Counted from the stretch's first letter, positions 34,789-44,861 are shown. The stretch is DNA of 64,000 nt from Chloroflexota bacterium (GCA_030447525.1 JAUJOR010000016.1:49297-113296); one strand, 5' to 3'. The notes: generated by a model from the letters alone, not told the origin. Numbers and translations are program-made.

Positions 34789-37785
34789 TTAATCTGCACC
34801 GGCGCCGGTGCGGGCGGGGGACACCACCGCCTGGCCGGCGGCGGTCGGACCTTCTTCCCCACCGTCGAGACCGGCGTAGACGGCGTCGATGATGCGGGCT
34901 TGCTCGGCGGCATGGCGGCCGGGCGAGCCCTCGGCAGGGCTGACCCGTTCGGCGCGCCCGACATAGCGTAGGGCGAGGCCACGCCCCTCGAGCGTTCCCT
35001 GGGCACGAGGCTGGACAAAGGTCCAGGCCCCCATATTGCGAGGCTCTTCTTGCACCCAGACCACGTCTTCCAGGCCGGGATAGGCCGCCAGGGTGGAGAC
35101 CAGCAGTCCCTCGGGGAAGGGATACAGCTCTTCCAGGCGTACGAGGGCCAGGGAGGGGGTCTGCTCCCGCCGCGCGTCGGACGCCAGGTCGACGTATACC
35201 TTGCCACTACAGAGAATCAGTCGCCGTACCCCCTCCCGCGGACGAGTGGCGAAGAAGGGGTCGTCAAGGACGGGGAGGAAGCCCGCCTCGTCCGCCAGCG
35301 CGCCGACAGGTGAGGCCGCCAGGGGGTGGCGCAGGAGGCTCTTGGGGGTCATCACGATCAGCGGTCGGGCGTCACCCCGCAGCGCAGCCCCTTGCCGGCG
35401 CAGGAGGTGAAAGTATTGTGCCGCCGTGGTGCAATTGGCCACCCGGATGTTGTCCTCGGCGGCGAGCTCCAGGAAGCGCTCCAACCGCCCGCTGGAGTGC
35501 TCCGGTCCGTGCCCCTCGTAGCCGTGGGGCAGCAACAGGACGAGTGATGGCCGCTGACCCCACTTGGCGCGGGCCGAGACAATGAACTGGTCGACGATGA
35601 CCTGAGCGGAGTTGATGAAGTCGCCATATTGGGCCTCCCACAAGACGAATGCGTCCGGGGCCTGGACGCTGTACCCATACTCGAAGCCCACGGCGGCGTT
35701 CTCCGAGAGCGGGCTGTCTCGCACCTCGAACGACGCCCGAGCGGCCGGGAGTCGCTGGAGCGGGATGTAGGGCTCGCCGGTGTTGTAGTCGTGGAGCACG
35801 GCATGGCGCTGACTGAACGTCCCGCGCTCGCTGTCCTGTCCCGTGATCCGAATGGGGATGCCTTCAGCCAGGATGGTGGCGAAGGCCAGGAGCTCGGCGT
35901 GCCCCCAGTCGACGCTGCGTTGTTCCCCCTGCGCACCCGGTTGGAAGGCGTCCCGTCGCGGGCGCAGGGCGAAGCGCTCCAGCCGCGGGTGGATGGTGAA
36001 GCCATGGGGCAGGGTGCAGAGGGACTCGTTAAGGCCCGCCAGGGTCGCCAGGGGGACGGGTTCCTGGCGCGGTAGGGACTGCGCCAGGGTAGCAGTCGCC
36101 CCGTCGCCCGTCGTCACGCCGTCGGCCCCGCCCTCTCGGACCGGCTCCGGTGGCGACGGGCGCAGGCCGCCGGCCTCCTGAGATTGGACTTCGGCCAGGG
36201 CGCCCTGCAGCTCCTGCGTGTATCTCGCCAGGATGGCGGCCACCTCGTCTTCAGTGACCGCCCTCCGGCGCACCAGCTCGGCCGCCCACAGCTCGCGCAC
36301 CGTAGGGTGCGCGGCAATCTGGGCATACATCTTCGGCTGCGTCAGCGTGGGATCGTCGCCTTCGTTGTGCCCCCAGCGGCGGTAGCCAATCAGGTCGATC
36401 ATGAAGTCCTTGTGAAACTGCTCCCGATAGGCATGGGCCAGGCGGGCGGCCGCGATACAGGCCTCCGGGTCGTCCGCGTTGACGTGGACGATGGGGATCT
36501 CGAACCCTTTGGCCAGATCGGAGGCGTACAGGGTGGAGCGCCCGTGGCGCGGCTCCACGGTAAACCCGAGCTGGTTATTGACGATGATGTGGATCGTCCC
36601 TCCGGTGCGGTAGCCGGGGAGGCGGGAGAGGTTGAGCGTTTCCGCCGCCACCCCCTGGCCGGGAAAGGCGGCGTCGCCGTGGATCAGGAGAGGAAGGGAA
36701 GCGGTCTCATCTTGGAGCGGGGGTCCGGGCTGATCGCGCCGCTCGTCGGCCGCCCGGGCCATGCCTTCCACCACGGGGTTGACGTACTCCAGGTGGCTGG
36801 GATTGGGGGCCAGGGTCACGGCCATCGTGACGCGCTGCCCGGCCTGGATCGCCCGGCGGGCGCCGAGATGGTACGTCACGTCGCCGCTAAAGGCCTGACC
36901 GCTGGTGTCGCTGCGAGACACCCCCGTACGAGGCAACGGGGCCCGAAACTCGGCCAGGATCTCCCGGTGGGGCTTACGCAGCACGTGGGCCAGGACGTTG
37001 AGCCGGCCCCGGTGCGCCATGCCGATGAGGAGGGCCCGGGTACCGGCCTCGGCGGCGGCGCCGATGATCTCGTCCAGCATGGGGATGAGCATCCCGGTGC
37101 CTTCAACCGAGAATCGCGTGCGCCCTGGGAACTGGCGATGTAGGAAACGCTCGAAGGCCCCCACTTCGCTCAGGCGATCGAGCAAGGCGCGCTCATTGAT
37201 GGGGTCCTGTGGTGGCCGGTAGCGCTCGGTCTCGGCGGCGTCGCGTAGCCAGACCCGCTCCGTGGCGTTCTGCACCTGATCGTAGTCGTAGCCGGTCGTG
37301 CCGCAGTAGATGCGCCGCAGGCGGTCGATCACCTCACGGGCGTTGTCTGCCCCGGCGACGACCGGCCCGGCGACGGCGGTAGGGGGAATGCCGGTGAGCT
37401 GCTCCTCCCGCAGGCCGTGCGTCTCCGGCTCCAGCTCCGGATCACCGGCCGGCTCGCTCCCCAGCGGGTCGAGGCGGGCCGCCAGGTGGCCGTACTCGCG
37501 GATGCTGCTGGCCAGCCTCCCGGTGGCGGCCACCAGGTCAGGGTCGGGGATGGGAGCGCCCGGCTGACCGGTGGCCGCGCTCGAGTCGGGCGTGCGGTCA
37601 GCCATGGAGGGGAACGGGCCCGCGAGCGCCGCCGGGGGAGGTAGCCGCTCGAACAGTGCGCGGGCAGACGTATCTACCGCGCGGGGGTCGGCCCGGAACT
37701 GCTCGTAGAGCTCCAGGACGTAGCCGGCATTGGGACCATGAAAGTCCCGCCAGAAGTCCCAGCCGTCCGCCGGCTCACCGACCAC
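34789..37785 (-). CDS. sucA: 2-oxoglutarate dehydrogenase E1
   Basis: Thiamine-diphosphate enzyme that decarboxylates 2-oxoglutarate in the TCA cycle. 998 residues from a GTG preceded by AAGGCGG. Recognisable parts: N-terminal WDFWRDFHGPNAGYVLELYE; active-site IGMAHRGRLNVLAHVL; GDAAFPGQGVAAETLNLS and VNNQLGFTVEP of the cofactor site; YRRWGHNEGDDPTLTQP; and GYSVQAPDAFVLWEAQYGDF with LLPHGYEGHGPEHSS in the pyrimidine domain. An unusual insert with a Glu/Gly-rich stretch lies near residues 535-575. Confidence 0.95.
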   Translation of the reverse strand: MVGEPADGWDFWRDFHGPNAGYVLELYEQFRADPRAVDTSARALFERLPPPAALAGPFPSMADRTPDSSAATGQPGAPIPDPDLVAATGRLASSIREYGHLAARLDPLGSEPAGDPELEPETHGLREEQLTGIPPTAVAGPVVAGADNAREVIDRLRRIYCGTTGYDYDQVQNATERVWLRDAAETERYRPPQDPINERALLDRLSEVGAFERFLHRQFPGRTRFSVEGTGMLIPMLDEIIGAAAEAGTRALLIGMAHRGRLNVLAHVLRKPHREILAEFRAPLPRTGVSRSDTSGQAFSGDVTYHLGARRAIQAGQRVTMAVTLAPNPSHLEYVNPVVEGMARAADERRDQPGPPLQDETASLPLLIHGDAAFPGQGVAAETLNLSRLPGYRTGGTIHIIVNNQLGFTVEPRHGRSTLYASDLAKGFEIPIVHVNADDPEACIAAARLAHAYREQFHKDFMIDLIGYRRWGHNEGDDPTLTQPKMYAQIAAHPTVRELWAAELVRRRAVTEDEVAAILARYTQELQGALAEVQSQEAGGLRPSPPEPVREGGADGVTTGDGATATLAQSLPRQEPVPLATLAGLNESLCTLPHGFTIHPRLERFALRPRRDAFQPGAQGEQRSVDWGHAELLAFATILAEGIPIRITGQDSERGTFSQRHAVLHDYNTGEPYIPLQRLPAARASFEVRDSPLSENAAVGFEYGYSVQAPDAFVLWEAQYGDFINSAQVIVDQFIVSARAKWGQRPSLVLLLPHGYEGHGPEHSSGRLERFLELAAEDNIRVANCTTAAQYFHLLRRQGAALRGDARPLIVMTPKSLLRHPLAASPVGALADEAGFLPVLDDPFFATRPREGVRRLILCSGKVYVDLASDARREQTPSLALVRLEELYPFPEGLLVSTLAAYPGLEDVVWVQEEPRNMGAWTFVQPRAQGTLEGRGLALRYVGRAERVSPAEGSPGRHAAEQARIIDAVYAGLDGGEEGPTAAGQAVVSPARTGAGAD

Positions 37786-38030
37786 GGTTACACCGCCTTG
37801 CCCGGTCTGCCCGCGGCGCGCCGGGTACTGGCCTCACTGCGGCGCAACCTTCGCCCTCCCCTTCAACTGCTCGTTGCACTGATTACGAAACTTCGCCCGG
37901 TAGGCAGCGCTGCCCAGAGGTGTAATCGTCTACGCAGCCGTCAGTAGGAGTGCCCCGGCTTCATCCGGGCCCGACTCCGGGCGCGGATGATAGGGGGTAT
38001 ACCATCCGGCAGGGGAGACAGTACAGCCCG
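37786..38030. other. Divergent promoter region, sucA and DedA gene
   Basis: Spacer between oppositely transcribed genes. It contains a 12-bp palindrome (GGCAGCGCTGCC, near 37905) and TATACC at 37999, a possible plus-strand -10. No clear -35 boxes. Confidence 0.3.
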
Positions 38031-38678
38031 GTGTTGCAAGACTGGCTCGCTCAGGCCCTGCAGCTCGCCGGGCGGCACGCCCTCAGCCTGGCCTTTTTCG
38101 GCGCCCTGGCGGAGAACACCATCATCCTGGGGCTGATCATGCCCGGCGGGTTGGTGGTGGCGCTGGCCGCCGGTGGTGCTCGAGAGGCCGGCCTGCCACT
38201 GCCCGCCGTCGCTGCCCTGGCTGGCGCCGGGATGACGTGTGGGGCGCTGCTGGACTACGTGCTTGGGCGTGCCGGGATCCACCGCCTGTTGCGGCACCCG
38301 CGCTCGGGTCCCCTGGGGCAGCGTCTGGTGACCGAGCTCGACCGGGCTGAGCCCCTCCTGAGACGCCACGGCTGGTGGCTGATGCTCCTGGCCCATAGCT
38401 GGAGTCACGCCCGCACCTCCATGGCCGTCGCCGCCGGGGCCAGTCGCCTCCCCGTGGGGCGCTTTCTGGCCCTGGAGGCGCCGGCCGCCGTGCTCTGGGG
38501 CACGTTCTGGAGTATTGCCGGCTACTGGCTCCTTGCCGACGACGGACGGCTCGAAGCCGCGCTGCGCTGGGCCGGTTGGATCGGCGTCGTCGGCATAGCC
38601 ACTCTGACGCTGGCCCGCCGGCTCTGGCACCGTCACCGGCAGCGTCGTGTCATCGCCCAGCGCCCCCGCCCTCCATGA
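38031..38678 (+). CDS. DedA-family membrane protein
   Basis: Probable lipid scramblase/undecaprenyl-phosphate or phospholipid recycling protein of the DedA (SNARE-associated) family. 215 residues from the GTG at 38031 (weak ribosome site GGGGAG 13 bases up; TTG at 38034 possible). LAFFGALAENTIILGLIMPG matches the conserved re-entrant part, and GWWLMLLAHSWSHARTSMAV aligns with the family's R-containing motif, where the usual FxRF..GxR is altered. Four to five hydrophobic segments. Confidence 0.75.
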   Translation: MLQDWLAQALQLAGRHALSLAFFGALAENTIILGLIMPGGLVVALAAGGAREAGLPLPAVAALAGAGMTCGALLDYVLGRAGIHRLLRHPRSGPLGQRLVTELDRAEPLLRRHGWWLMLLAHSWSHARTSMAVAAGASRLPVGRFLALEAPAAVLWGTFWSIAGYWLLADDGRLEAALRWAGWIGVVGIATLTLARRLWHRHRQRRVIAQRPRPP

Positions 38679-38835
38679 GCCGGCCAAGGGCGTGCCGCGG
38701 GGCGGGGGACACGGCAAGCCGGTGTCGCCCCGTATACTCTGGTAGATCGCCGGCCATCCCGCCCGCCAGCGCGCCGAGCGACGTGGCCTTCGTCCCCCAA
38801 CGCAGGGTTGCGGCTGGAAGGGATCTGGGTAGGAG

Positions 38836-40245
38836 ATGAGTCTGCGGAGCGCGGCCGAAGAAGAGGCACGTACGAGTGCCCACCCGCTGCACGATGACCG
38901 TAATGGCCAGGCAGCGGTGACGGCCGATCAGGGTAGGGGCGGTCAGCGAGCATGGGCCTGGATTGCGCTGGCCATGGCCACGGCTGCGCCGTGGCTGCTC
39001 GTACGGATCCTGGGGGACTGGCATCAGCTTCCGTCAGTGACGGTGGCGGTGCTTACCGGCATCGCCATCCTCGGCGCCGCCTTTATCCTTTCCTGGGCCG
39101 CCGAGGCCTTTCAAATGGACGTCTCCCAGGCCCTGGCCCTGGCCCTGCTCTCGCTGATCGCCGTCCTGCCGGAGTACGCCGTAGACGTCGTCTTCGCCTG
39201 GAAAGCCGGGCTCAACCCAGACGATCCTACGCAAGCGTCCTACGCCGTAGCCAACATGACCGGATCCAACCGGCTGTTGATCGGCGTCGGCTGGTCGTCG
39301 GTGGTGATCCTGGCCTGGTGGCACAGCCGCCGGCAGGCCCAGGGGGCCCTGGCCGGCCCGCCGGATCGGCCGGGGCAGGTGGTCAACGGGGCGGTGACCC
39401 TGGAAAGGGGTCAGGCACTGGAGATCGGCGCCCTGGCCCTGGCCACGCTCTATTCGTTCATCATCCCCCTCAAGGGGGGCTTGAGCTTGGTGGACACGGC
39501 GGTGCTGGTCTCGCTGTTCGGGGTCTACGCCTGGGCAACGTCCCGCGTTCCAGCCGCTCACCCAGAGCTGGTGGGCCCGGCGGCCAGCATCGGCGCTCTC
39601 CCCCCCACGCGTCGGCGCATCGTCACCTATGCCATGTTCCTGTTCGCCGCCGCCGTCATCTTCGTCAGCGCTGAGCCATTCGCCGAGAGCCTGGTGCACA
39701 CCGGGACGTCGTTCGGCATAGACGAATTCTTGCTGGTGCAATGGCTGGCGCCGTTCGCCTCCGAGTCACCGGAGTTCCTGGTTGCCCTCCTCTTTGCCTG
39801 GCGGGGGATGGCAGGGGCAGGTCTACGCACCCTGGTGGCGTCCAAGGTCAACCAATGGACGCTCCTGATCGGGACGCTGGGGGCGGCCTACAGTCTGGCC
39901 CGCGGCGCTCCCGCGGCGCTCCCCCTGGACGCCAGGCAGGTGGAAGAGCTGCTCCTCACCAGCGCCCAGTCACTCTTTGCCCTCGTCCTGATCGCCAACT
40001 TCGATCTCAGCGTGAAAGAGGCATTGGTGCTCCTGGGGACGTTCCTGCTGCAGCTCTTCTTTCCAGATCCACAAGTCAGGCTGTGGATGGCGGCTACCTA
40101 CATGATCTTCAGCGTCGCGCTCCTGGCTTGGAGCCCAACCCGGCGAGCGATGATCATGCAGATCCCCGGCATGATCTGGGAATCGATCAACCCGCCGAAA
40201 GCCAGCGTAGCGGGCGCGCCGGCTCCGGTCGCTCGAATGGGATAG
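38836..40245 (+). CDS. Cation exchanger (CaCA, Ca2+/Na+ or Ca2+/H+ type)
   Basis: 469 residues with about ten membrane segments. The two alpha repeats are visible: LIAVLPEYAVDVVFAWKAG near 115-135 and FASESPEFLVALLFAW near 310-325, both with the acidic residue (PEY, SPE) that binds the ion. A short acidic/basic N-terminus of about 40 residues precedes the first helix. AGGAG abuts the ATG, so the start is not certain. A TATACT at 38733 may be its promoter. Confidence 0.85.
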   Translation: MSLRSAAEEEARTSAHPLHDDRNGQAAVTADQGRGGQRAWAWIALAMATAAPWLLVRILGDWHQLPSVTVAVLTGIAILGAAFILSWAAEAFQMDVSQALALALLSLIAVLPEYAVDVVFAWKAGLNPDDPTQASYAVANMTGSNRLLIGVGWSSVVILAWWHSRRQAQGALAGPPDRPGQVVNGAVTLERGQALEIGALALATLYSFIIPLKGGLSLVDTAVLVSLFGVYAWATSRVPAAHPELVGPAASIGALPPTRRRIVTYAMFLFAAAVIFVSAEPFAESLVHTGTSFGIDEFLLVQWLAPFASESPEFLVALLFAWRGMAGAGLRTLVASKVNQWTLLIGTLGAAYSLARGAPAALPLDARQVEELLLTSAQSLFALVLIANFDLSVKEALVLLGTFLLQLFFPDPQVRLWMAATYMIFSVALLAWSPTRRAMIMQIPGMIWESINPPKASVAGAPAPVARMG

Positions 40246-40375
40246 GACGCCGGTCTCCGGCGTGGAAGCCCGCCGAGGATACGGGGAGCGGACTTCCGCG
40301 CCGGTGCGTGCCTCACTCCTGCCCCCTGCGGGGTGGCAACGGAGTGCCGCAAGTGCAGGGGCTAGTGAGCAGGGG

Positions 40376-41098
40376 CTAGTGAGCCGTGCTGGGGGCGCTG
40401 GAGGTTGGCGCAGCGGAGGTATCACCGATCCCACTGGCTCCCGGGGCGTAGGAAGGGTTGCTCCAAGCCTCGTTCTGACGGCGGGACTCCAACCACTGCC
40501 AGCCGGCATAGGCGATGCCTACCAGGATGGCCGCCTTGACCAAAAAGACGCTGAGCGACCACAGTCCTCGGAGCAGCGCTCCAAAAAGGCGCCCCACAGT
40601 CCCGAAAAAGCCTACCGTTGCCCCGGCCGCGGCCGCCCCGGTGGAGGCTACCGCCAGTGTGGCGTCTTTGCCGGCCTCTTTGGCCGCCGACAGGCCGGCT
40701 ACGGCCGACCCCGCCGTCTTCAACAACGCACCTTCTGCCGCCCGGCCGGAGTGTGCCAGCACGGGCACTACCGTCTCCCGCGCCCCGCCGTAGGCTGCTC
40801 GAGCCCGTTCCGTGGCCCGGTCAGCGAGCTTCGCCGCAACATCGGCGGCACGCTCGGCCTGCGCTCTGGAGTGCCCCTGGGCGCGATCAGCCGCCCTACC
40901 GGAGCGGATGATCACCGGGGCCACCGTGCTCAATGTGGAGGCCGCAGTGGAGGCGGCGCGATCGACGACCTCAACGACCTCCTCCGCCACATCCTGCACT
41001 CGTTCGACAACGTCTTCAGCCACGTCCTGCACACGGTCGGCGAACGTCTTCTTGCGGCGGAAGCCGAATGGCCTACCTAAGTCACTCCAACGTACCAT
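40376..41098 (-). CDS. Amphipathic-helix protein with C-terminal membrane anchor
   Basis: 240 residues from the ATG at 41098 with AGAGAGGT upstream. Residues 15-110 form long regular Ala/Val/Glu/Arg helices with 11-residue-like periodicity (VQDVAEDVVERVQDVAEEVV, then SRAQAERAADVAAKLADRAT). This resembles apolipoprotein or LEA-type surface-seeking helices. An Ala/Gly-rich hydrophobic part (about 130-165) and a membrane helix (about 178-200) follow, then a short polar tail. Probably a membrane-surface or stress protein; no family assigned. Confidence 0.6.
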   Translation of the reverse strand: MVRWSDLGRPFGFRRKKTFADRVQDVAEDVVERVQDVAEEVVEVVDRAASTAASTLSTVAPVIIRSGRAADRAQGHSRAQAERAADVAAKLADRATERARAAYGGARETVVPVLAHSGRAAEGALLKTAGSAVAGLSAAKEAGKDATLAVASTGAAAAGATVGFFGTVGRLFGALLRGLWSLSVFLVKAAILVGIAYAGWQWLESRRQNEAWSNPSYAPGASGIGDTSAAPTSSAPSTAH

Positions 41099-41521
41099 CG
41101 TGATTACCTCTCTCTCAAGCTGCACCGGCTACAAGACGCCCTCGGGGACAAAGTGACAGCCCTGGAGGCGACCGTGCCTCGTCGGCGTCGTCTCAAGCGT
41201 CGGCATGTCGCCCACCCGGGCGACGCCGTGCCCAATCTCTCCTGATAACGTGCACGTTCCGTGCCTCGCGCCCGCTTCGTCTGGCCGCTGTGGGTCGTGC
41301 GGGCCCCGCCGCGTCCCGGGGCGGCCGGGGAGATGGTTCTGCGCCCCGGGTCCCGCGCCCGCAGGTCCAGCGCCCAAAGAAGCAGGGGCGCATTTGTGGC
41401 CCGCGTCCGTTGCCCGCCGCCGGCAGCGCTCCCTACGCTTGACCACGTGTCAGCGCTTCGCCGTTCGCGTGTCGGCCGGGGACGTAACCGCATCGCAGGG
41501 CCGGCACTGCCGTGCGGGCTG
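41099..41521. other. Divergent intergenic region
   Basis: Between the amphipathic-helix gene (minus) and the propeller lipoprotein gene (plus). The frames that run through it are Arg/Pro-rich shadows. A TTGACC at 41439 lacks a matching -10. Nothing else seen. Confidence 0.35.
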
Positions 41522-42616
41522 ATGTGGGCATGGCTGCTCGTGCTCCTGGCGACGCCCCTCGTCGCCTGCCGGCCGCCTCCCGGCCGCGCGGCCGTGACAG
41601 GTCCCACCCTGTACCTTGCCAATGGGCGAGAATCGACCATCGTGCCCGTGGATACTGCGGTCGGCCGGGCCAGCGGGCCACCAATGCCGGGTGGACCCGC
41701 CCCGTGGCAGATGGCCCCTGGACCGGACGGGAGTCTCCTCGTGCTATCTATCGCCCCGCGCGACGCCTCGCAGATGACCTACATATCCCGGACCGAGGCC
41801 GGCTGGGGGGCGCGTCCGGTGGAGCTGGAGCCCATGGCGCGGCCGGCTTACCTGGCCGGCGAGGGTCGCTACTCCGCCGTCGCCTACCATCTTCCCGACC
41901 CCATCCCGGGCTCACCTACGCCACGCTGCCGCCTGGCGCTGGTTGGCCTGAACGCCGGCGAGGTGGAGGCGACGCAGGCCGCTTGTTCCGTCTTTGAGTC
42001 CGTGTTCGCCGTGGCCGTGGACACCTGGCCGTCCGGTCCGGTGGCCTACCTGGGCATCTGGCACTGGCCCCACCAGGGTGACGACGGGCAGTGGGTCGTC
42101 GGTCGCGGGCGCATCGTCGCCGTCGACGCCAGGTCGGGAGCAATCGTGGCCCCAGCCCCCCTGAACGGGGCGCCGCTGTCCATGTCGCTGACCAGCGGTC
42201 CGCACCGCAGCGGCCGGCGCCTGTACGTCGTGGAGACCAACCCCGGGCCCGGCGGCGACTACGACGCCCCTGACCACTGGCGGCTGCGGGGACTGGATCC
42301 CTGGACGCTCGATCCCCTCTTCGACCGCACGCTAGGCGAGCCCCCCCACTGGCTTACGGTCGCCCCAGACGGAGACCAAGCCTACTACTTCATCGCAGAC
42401 AGCAACACCTTGGTGCACGTGGAGCTCAGTAGTGGCGCCCGCCGGCGACTGTCTTTGCTTCCTGGGGCCGGGCTGGGACTCGCCGTCACCGAGGACAAGC
42501 TCTTCATCCCCAACCCTGAAGGTCATGAGCTGTGGGTCGTCGACCGGCGTGCCGGCCAGTTCCGGCGCCCGATTGACGTCGGGCGCCACCCCATTGGCCT
42601 GGCGCTGCGGCCGTGA
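41522..42616 (+). CDS. Beta-propeller lipoprotein
   Basis: 364 residues. The N-terminus WAWLLVLLATPLVACRPPPG is a lipoprotein signal with lipobox LVAC, so the mature protein is tethered outside the membrane. Repeating strands such as LYLANGRESTIVPVDTAVG, WQMAPGPDGSLLVL, WLTVAPDGDQAYYF and LFIPNPEGHELWVVDRR resemble YVTN/NHL-type propeller blades. The frame is open to 41261 but the lipobox fixes the start at 41522, despite a poor ribosome site. Function unknown. Confidence 0.65.
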   Translation: MWAWLLVLLATPLVACRPPPGRAAVTGPTLYLANGRESTIVPVDTAVGRASGPPMPGGPAPWQMAPGPDGSLLVLSIAPRDASQMTYISRTEAGWGARPVELEPMARPAYLAGEGRYSAVAYHLPDPIPGSPTPRCRLALVGLNAGEVEATQAACSVFESVFAVAVDTWPSGPVAYLGIWHWPHQGDDGQWVVGRGRIVAVDARSGAIVAPAPLNGAPLSMSLTSGPHRSGRRLYVVETNPGPGGDYDAPDHWRLRGLDPWTLDPLFDRTLGEPPHWLTVAPDGDQAYYFIADSNTLVHVELSSGARRRLSLLPGAGLGLAVTEDKLFIPNPEGHELWVVDRRAGQFRRPIDVGRHPIGLALRP

Positions 42617-42660
42617 AGGGTTCCCCTCCCGCTCTGGCTCTGGCTATCACTCGGGAGATC

Positions 42661-43467
42661 CTAGAGAAGATCGAACCGCCAGGCGGAAAGGGCGGTGCGC
42701 CCGAGCAGGTAGGCCCGATCCTCGTAGCTTGCCAGGGGAATATGCTGCGCGGCGAAGCGCAGGGCGTTGTGATAGCCCTCACGGAAGCTGACCGGCGGAA
42801 AGTCCGAGCCCCACATCATCCGTCGTGCCCCGAAGGCCTCCAGCGCCAGCGTCACGAAGGGCAGCGTGTCCGTGTACGGTGACCAGGGCAGGGTGGTAAA
42901 CGAGTAGAAGCCACTGGCCTTGAGCGACACGTGGGGATAGTGCGCCAGGCTCAACACCCGGCGATAGGTGGGGTATGGCTCCGGCTCCTTGGGGTCAGGG
43001 TGACCAAGGTGCTCGATGTGCAGGCGGGCACGGGTGAAGCGCTGGGTCAGGCGCACCATCTCTGGGGACGCCAGCTCACGGAGAGACCCGGCCACGGTGA
43101 CGATGAGCCCCAGCTCATCTGCCCGCTCCCACAGGGCCACGGCACCCGGCGCCCCGCCGAATAGGTGCGCCAGGTACAGCCGCGTCCCCTGCACCGCGGG
43201 AGACTGCTCCACCCAGGCCGAGAGATGGTCGGGGGCGTCCGGCCTCGTCGCGTCCACGAGGCAGGCAACGGCGAACCGCCCGGGGTAGCGCTGTGCGCAC
43301 TCGATCAAGTAGCGGTTGTCGAACTCCCCGGCGTGCTGCACCAGGACGGCGTTGTCCACGCGGTGGCGGAACATCTGGTCGAGGAGCGACTCGATAGGCT
43401 CGTACTTGACTAGTCCGGCGTGGACGTGGGTGTCCACTACCCGGCCGCTGCTCGTCGGCGTCGTCAC
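42661..43467 (-). CDS. Amidohydrolase family 2 (lactonase-like TIM barrel)
   Basis: 268 residues from a GTG with GAGGAGAG upstream. VVDTHVHAG (HxH), HIEHLGHPDP and MMWGSDFPPV (metal-binding Asp) mark an intact family 2 amidohydrolase, whose members include sugar lactonases and aromatic decarboxylases. It is a paralogue of the gene at 51904-52755. It converges on the propeller lipoprotein gene and shows no operon partner. Confidence 0.8.
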   Translation of the reverse strand: MTTPTSSGRVVDTHVHAGLVKYEPIESLLDQMFRHRVDNAVLVQHAGEFDNRYLIECAQRYPGRFAVACLVDATRPDAPDHLSAWVEQSPAVQGTRLYLAHLFGGAPGAVALWERADELGLIVTVAGSLRELASPEMVRLTQRFTRARLHIEHLGHPDPKEPEPYPTYRRVLSLAHYPHVSLKASGFYSFTTLPWSPYTDTLPFVTLALEAFGARRMMWGSDFPPVSFREGYHNALRFAAQHIPLASYEDRAYLLGRTALSAWRFDLL

Positions 43468-43798
43468 GCTCTCTCCTCATTCTGCAGTCGCCGGCAGTCC
43501 ACTAAAGCATCTGGCGAGGTGATAGTACTCCACGGCCTGGTCGCCACCGGGGCCGGCACGTGCCAAGGGAGTGTCCACACCTCGGCCGTACTAACGTCCC
43601 TTCACCCTGCGGCGAGTGACAGTGGCCGTCGTGGTGTGCTACCCGCCGCGTGCTTTGGACAAGGCATGCGGGCCCTACGCGAGTCGTTGTGGATCTCAGT
43701 CCCGGAGTGGCCATCGGCCGGGCCCATATCCTATGCTCCAAGATGAGCGCGTGCCGGCAACGCCGGGTCGTCGCTGATCGCTCTAGGAGAGGATGATG
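43468..43798. other. Divergent intergenic region upstream of ilvE
   Basis: No supportable gene. TATCCTATGCT around 43730 could hold the ilvE -10. No leader peptide rich in Val/Leu/Ile codons or T-box core is visible. Confidence 0.35.
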
Positions 43799-44785
43799 AT
43801 GGGCGCAGTCACCGCCGCATCGCCGGCGGCCCCTGTATCCCCGGCGCCTGCCGGCGGAGTTGACGCCGGGATTCGTGCCGGCATGATCTGGTTTAATGGG
43901 GCCATGGTGCCGCAGGCCGAAGCCTCGGTCTCCGTGCTCTCCCATGCCCTCCATTACGGCACCAGCGTCTTCGAAGGCCTCCGAGCCTACGCCACCAGGC
44001 GCGGCCCGGCGGTCTTCCGTCTCCAGGAGCATACCCGGCGCTTGTTCGACTCGGCCCGGATCATGCGTATGCCCGTGCCGTTCAGCGAGGACGTTGTCAA
44101 CGACGCCATCCTGAGCACGGTGCGGGTCAATGGCTGGCCGGCCTGCTACATCCGGCCCCTCATCTGGCGGGGGGGGCAAACGCTGGGGGTGAACCCCATG
44201 CCTTGCCCGGTACAGGCCATGGTCGCCACCTGGGAATGGGGGGCCTATCTGGGTGAAGAGGCCTTGCTCCAAGGCGCCCGCCTGATCACCTCTGCCTGGG
44301 TGCGTCTCCCAGCCGGGGCCATGCCCGGTAAGGCCAAGGCCGGCGGGAACTACGTCAACTCCGCCCTGGCCCGCATGGATGCCATTTCCGCAGGCTTCGA
44401 CGAGGCCCTACTCCTAGATCAGAATGGCTTTGTCGCCGAGGGCACCGGAGAGAACATCTTCTTTGTCCGTAATGGCACGCTCTATGCCATCGCCAGCTCG
44501 GTGAACCTAGAAGGTATCACGCGGGATAGCGTGATCCAGATCGCCCGGCGTATGGGGCTGCGGGTGGAAGAGACAATGGCCACCCGAGATCAGCTATACG
44601 CCGCCGACGAGGTGTTCATGACCGGGACGGCGGCCGAGGTGACGCCGGTCTCGGAGATCGACTACCGGCCAATCGGTAGCGGGCGCGCCGGGCCGCTGAG
44701 CCTGGAGCTGCGCCAGCGGTACCTCAAGGCCGTGCAAGGGGAGGATGAGCAGTTCGTCCACTGGCTGACCGACGTCAACCCCTGA
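43799..44785 (+). CDS. ilvE: Branched-chain amino acid aminotransferase
   Basis: PLP fold-type IV transaminase, last step of Ile/Leu/Val synthesis. 328 residues; three ATGs occur in a row (43793, 43796, 43799) and the last has AGGAGAGG at best spacing. Motifs: ALHYGTSVFEGLRAY, RLFDSARIMRMP, YIRPLIWRGGQTLGV, the PLP Lys in GKAKAGGNYVNS, EGTGENIFFV, GITRDSVIQIA and FMTGTAAEVTPV. An N-terminal Ala/Pro-rich extension of about 25 residues precedes the family start at MIWFNGAMVP. Confidence 0.92.
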   Translation: MGAVTAASPAAPVSPAPAGGVDAGIRAGMIWFNGAMVPQAEASVSVLSHALHYGTSVFEGLRAYATRRGPAVFRLQEHTRRLFDSARIMRMPVPFSEDVVNDAILSTVRVNGWPACYIRPLIWRGGQTLGVNPMPCPVQAMVATWEWGAYLGEEALLQGARLITSAWVRLPAGAMPGKAKAGGNYVNSALARMDAISAGFDEALLLDQNGFVAEGTGENIFFVRNGTLYAIASSVNLEGITRDSVIQIARRMGLRVEETMATRDQLYAADEVFMTGTAAEVTPVSEIDYRPIGSGRAGPLSLELRQRYLKAVQGEDEQFVHWLTDVNP

Positions 44786-44861
44786 AACCCTCCCCCTAAG
44801 GCCGCCGGCACGTCGGGCAATGAGCGGAGGCCGGGCCAACCGGTCCGGCCCGCGGGAATGA

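Noticed and set aside
36184..37143. 319-codon plus-strand frame inside sucA
   Set aside because: Antisense shadow of highly conserved sucA sequence.
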